The notes under the pieces are model-generated. The model was given only the letters and a program-made list of their open reading frames with translations, made no database searches and was not told the origin of the DNA. A stretch of 64,000 nt of DNA from Selaginella moellendorffii (Eukaryota; Streptophyta; Lycopodiopsida; Selaginellales; Selaginellaceae): positions 1,247,980 through 1,311,979 of the forward strand of contig NW_003314275.1 of the NCBI RefSeq assembly GCF_000143415.4. Direction: 5' to 3'. The position numbers and the translations under genes were made by a program. Shown in pieces: positions 61,420 to 64,000 of this stretch. Position 1 is the first letter of the stretch. The number at the start of each line of letters is the position of its first letter.

Positions 61420-61554
61420 AATGGTGTGATCAACCAACCATTACTCTTGGTCTTCCTCTTCGGATCTGGAGATAAATGGTGTGATCAACCAACCATTAAC
61501 TTCAAACAAGTTGAAAGCAAGTTCTTCAAAATCTTGGTCTTCCTCTTCGGATCT
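61420..61554 (+). repeat. Interleaved direct repeats before protease gene
   Basis: Two motifs each occur twice in the order A-B-A-B: 'atggtgtgatcaaccaacca' (61421, 61476) and 'ttggtcttcctcttcggatc' (61447, 61534). The second A-B spacing is 32 bp longer. This looks like a tandem duplication followed by an insertion, within 50-180 bp of the start codon. Confidence 0.85.
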
Positions 61555-61601
61555 TGAGACTGGAGGAGCAAGACTGGAACGTTTAGCTGGATTCTCAACA
61601 A

Positions 61602-62738
61602 ATGGCTCCTTTTCTCATTCTTCTTGTGTTCTTTCTAGAGGTTTCTACTAGCCAGGGGATTAAATTGCCTTTATGGAGTCTTAGGAAGTTCAATACAACA
61701 GAAGTAAATTCTATCCACTTTAATGAAGATGTGGGGGGCTACGTGACTGTGATCACATTCGGGAGTTTGACCAACATGCACAGCCAGCTCATGAACTTTG
61801 ATTCAGGATCAGATATTTGCTGGGTGCCGATAAGAAGTTACAAACGTCGCCAGCAAGCACTCTCTTGCCAAACCCAAATCTGTAAGAACATATTTCACGG
61901 TGATTGTGATTCTGCAAATAGGTGCAAGTTTGATGTAGCCTACGATAGAGGCAATGCCAGAGGAATCATCATAGAAGACTCTGTAATCCTCCCAGGAGCT
62001 CGTAGCGGCCAGGATTTTGTCCCACAAAACCATTTCTATTTTGGTTTTGCTCAATCTCAGCAGGGTTTAACAGCAGGGGTGGGCGTTCTTGGCATGAATA
62101 GGGGTTCATCGTCATTCATTTCCCAATTCAGGGATGCTCTAGGGGGGAATGTCTTTTCGTTTTGCATGCCGATCGAAACATCACTTTCAACCATAGCGAA
62201 TGACGATGAGCAGGAATTTGGGACTTTAACTCTTGGTGATGATGCAAGGCGAGTGAATGGTTTAGCGACGGTTCCTCTTCGCGAGCGAGAGGAAGACAAA
62301 GGCATGTTTTTTGTGACGATTGTCGGCTTGACTATCGATGGTGATTACATCGCAATCGCTCCACAGCTCCTCCTGATTGATACCGGTTCTACATTCACAA
62401 GCCTAACACCAACAATCTACACTCTCGTCATCCAGAAATTTCAAAACTTGCTACCAGGAAGGAAGAAAGTTATCAGCCAAGCCATGTGTTTTAGAGCTTG
62501 CGATTGTGGCCCGGTTGAAGACATTCCAAAACTAGCTTATCATTTCGATAACGGGGTTCATATGGAATTAGTACCCCACAACTTATTTGATCGGCAGGGT
62601 GATTTCTGGTGTTCTACAATTAGGAAGGGAGAAACCAACATCCTTGGTCTTGCTCATCTGATGAACATTTTGGTTCTTTTGGATTCTGATAATAGTCTGT
62701 TTGGCTTCAAGCGAAATTGTATGGGCTATGCTAAATGA
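61602..62738 (+). CDS. Nepenthesin-like aspartic protease (A1 family)
   Basis: Single-exon gene of 378 residues. The N-terminus MAPFLILLVFFLEVSTSQG is a likely signal peptide, so secretion or vacuolar routing is expected. First catalytic motif FDSGSDICWV (DSGS instead of the usual DTGS); second LLIDTGSTFTSL. Both catalytic Asp are present. Cysteines in CWV, LSCQTQIC, HGDCDSANRC resemble the nepenthesin-type insertion. FGFAQSQQGL, GVLGMNRGSSSFISQ and FSFCM are family blocks. The prosegment is very short (about 25 residues between the signal peptide and the mature-like part), unlike typical members with 50-80. Divergent from PDK (569 bp apart), and convergent with ATG18 copy 2 (110 bp between stop codons). 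Activity is likely but not assured. Confidence 0.92.
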   Translation: MAPFLILLVFFLEVSTSQGIKLPLWSLRKFNTTEVNSIHFNEDVGGYVTVITFGSLTNMHSQLMNFDSGSDICWVPIRSYKRRQQALSCQTQICKNIFHGDCDSANRCKFDVAYDRGNARGIIIEDSVILPGARSGQDFVPQNHFYFGFAQSQQGLTAGVGVLGMNRGSSSFISQFRDALGGNVFSFCMPIETSLSTIANDDEQEFGTLTLGDDARRVNGLATVPLREREEDKGMFFVTIVGLTIDGDYIAIAPQLLLIDTGSTFTSLTPTIYTLVIQKFQNLLPGRKKVISQAMCFRACDCGPVEDIPKLAYHFDNGVHMELVPHNLFDRQGDFWCSTIRKGETNILGLAHLMNILVLLDSDNSLFGFKRNCMGYAK

Positions 62739-62848
62739 AAGATATAAGATATTTCCTCTTTCCGAGTTATACAATAGATTAGCTATATAGATCTCCCTCA
62801 CCTGTACATTGAGATTACTATACACCAATCTTTCCCCAGCGTAAGCGA

Positions 62849-64000
62849 TCATTGATCGGCTTCGTTTGTTCGCATGAATTTGGTGTACTCTTGTTGTATC
62901 ATCTCTCCGCCATTTGCTGAATCGAAGGTACATTTGTAGAAGCTAGAGCACAAAGAAACAACACTCAGCAATCTAGAACAGCAAAACATAACAGTACCTG
63001 CCGTCTAGTCCCACAATGAGGACCGAGTTCTTCTGTGCTCCAAACGCGACAGTGGCATGAATCTCTTCTGGGAGCCTGTACTGCGCAAACGACCATTCCG
63101 AGCTGAAGTACTTTGGTAGAACACCTGCGACAAAGCCAAACCAGCTTTCCCAGTTAGAAAACTCTGAGAAACTCGATCAAAAACCTTGACACAAACCTTT
63201 CATAAACGAAAGAGTTGAGCCAGGATTTCCACCGGGAGAGAGCGTTGGCGAGCCGGCAAACGGGCTTGTACACCCCGATCCCTGACTCCCACTCCTCTCG
63301 ATGCTTTGAGCTTCAGCCGGCCTCGACTCGTCAGAAGGCGACGGACCCTTAAGTCTGAAAACATGCACGGTACCCTTGTCACTGGAAACGGCAAGCCATT
63401 GAGCGTTGGGCGAGAAGGCAATGCTGAAAATCTGTGCTCTATCTGCTCCTCTCCGCAGCTGGGAAAGCAAAAGTGAATAGCCGAAGTTATTACCCATCCA
63501 AAGAACCAAAAGAAAAGCGTCTTACCTCTTGGAGACGAGTTCCATCCATAGTGTTAAAGATCCGGATGAGCGTCCCCTTGGTGCTGGCAGTAGCAAGGAG
63601 CTTCCCATCCTGCGAGAGACTGAAGCAAGCCAGATTGGAATCGTGCGCCGGGATGAACTTGGTTTTTCTTAGTCCGTAGTGTTCCACACGAACCTGCCCT
63701 TTGTGGAGTCCCGGACAAGCAAGAATCGGCGTCGTGGAGCTCGGGGACAACGCACACAGTCCCTTGCCGTTGGCGATCGTCTCAATCTGGTGAAGTAGCT
63801 TCAAGTCCACGAAATTGTAAACGTAGATCTTGTGCTCCAGGATCACGACTACCCTGTCCCTGCGCAGCTTCACCCCTCTCACCTCGGACCTGAATGCAAG
63901 CTCCCCAATGCAGCGGCCCTGGTGATCGTCCCAGATCATGACTTTGGTCGGAGGGTAGCGAGGGATCGGCCCACCGCCCACGATCGCGAGGATATTGCAC
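62849..64000 (-). CDS. ATG18: ATG18/WIPI-type autophagy WD-repeat protein, copy 2 (5' part outside window)
   Basis: Paralogue of the gene at 57498-58947, on the same strand. Visible exons: 64000-63526 (partial), 63458-63197, 63124-62998, 62942-62849. Intron positions and phases match copy 1, and exon 3 is 127 bp in both. Blocks [41 protein letters not shown] and [13 protein letters not shown] are near-identical. The PI3P motif is canonical LRRG at the start of exon 2. The Ser-rich loop before [12 protein letters not shown] differs most. The C-terminus is longer by a few residues ([10 protein letters not shown]). Intron 3 here uses GT. It reads through the window edge, so the start codon is not visible. 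Confidence 0.95.

Overview
This is plant nuclear DNA. The evidence is a group IId WRKY factor, a CLASSY/DRD1-type SNF2 protein, a plant-type FHA protein, mitochondrial pyruvate dehydrogenase kinase (PDK), ATG18 autophagy proteins, a nepenthesin-like protease, many DYW-type PPR remnants, and Ty3, Ty1, TRIM and LINE retroelements. Most introns are very short (53-126 bp) and GC-rich gene islands sit in AT-rich repeat DNA. Together with the abundance of DYW-PPR remnants this fits a lycophyte such as Selaginella. The species is an inference and was not tested.

Layout. 1-7.1 kb: decayed Ty3/gypsy chromovirus (+), with LTRs, PBS, gag, protease, RT, RNase H, integrase and chromodomain. 7.6-13.3 kb: decayed Ty1/copia element (-), interrupted by about 1.8 kb of foreign AT-rich DNA that carries a complete TRIM element. 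13.3-17.0 kb: AT-rich, no gene seen. 17.6-18.8 kb: WRKY IId gene (+). 20.7-25.0 kb: second decayed Ty3 element (-) with short LTRs. 26-33 kb: two PPR pseudogenes and simple or tandem repeats. 33.3-38.9 kb: gene island with an FHA2-like gene (-) and a CLASSY/DRD1-like gene (+) sharing a 443-bp bidirectional promoter. 39.6-41.4 kb: LINE RT fragment and a PPR pseudogene. 43.4-47.7 kb: second TRIM element, TRIM solo LTR, minisatellite inside a long inverted repeat. 49.8-51.8 kb: unidentified coding remnant and a frameshifted kelch-like gene. 51.9-54.7 kb: duplicated PPR pseudogene block and a DYW-PPR pseudogene. 54,992-55,519: run of N. 57.5-64 kb: second gene island with ATG18 copy 1 (-), PDK (-), aspartic protease (+) and ATG18 copy 2 (-, cut by the window edge).

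Five complete gene models (WRKY, FHA2-like, CLSY-like, ATG18 copy 1, PDK) were resolved to exon level. Every splice junction keeps frame and uses GT-AG, except one GC-AG intron in ATG18 copy 1. A sixth complete gene, the aspartic protease, is a single exon, and ATG18 copy 2 is resolved as far as the window edge.

The less expected observations are: a small TRIM family with 7-bp palindromic ends (three copies, one with a perfect 5-bp target duplication); four W-box cores inside the second intron of the WRKY gene; a block-conserved sequence lying in the same orientation upstream of both PDK and the kelch-like gene; a near-perfect 30-bp-arm hairpin; and a minisatellite enclosed by an inverted repeat. 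No bacterial-type system, CRISPR array or rRNA gene was seen.
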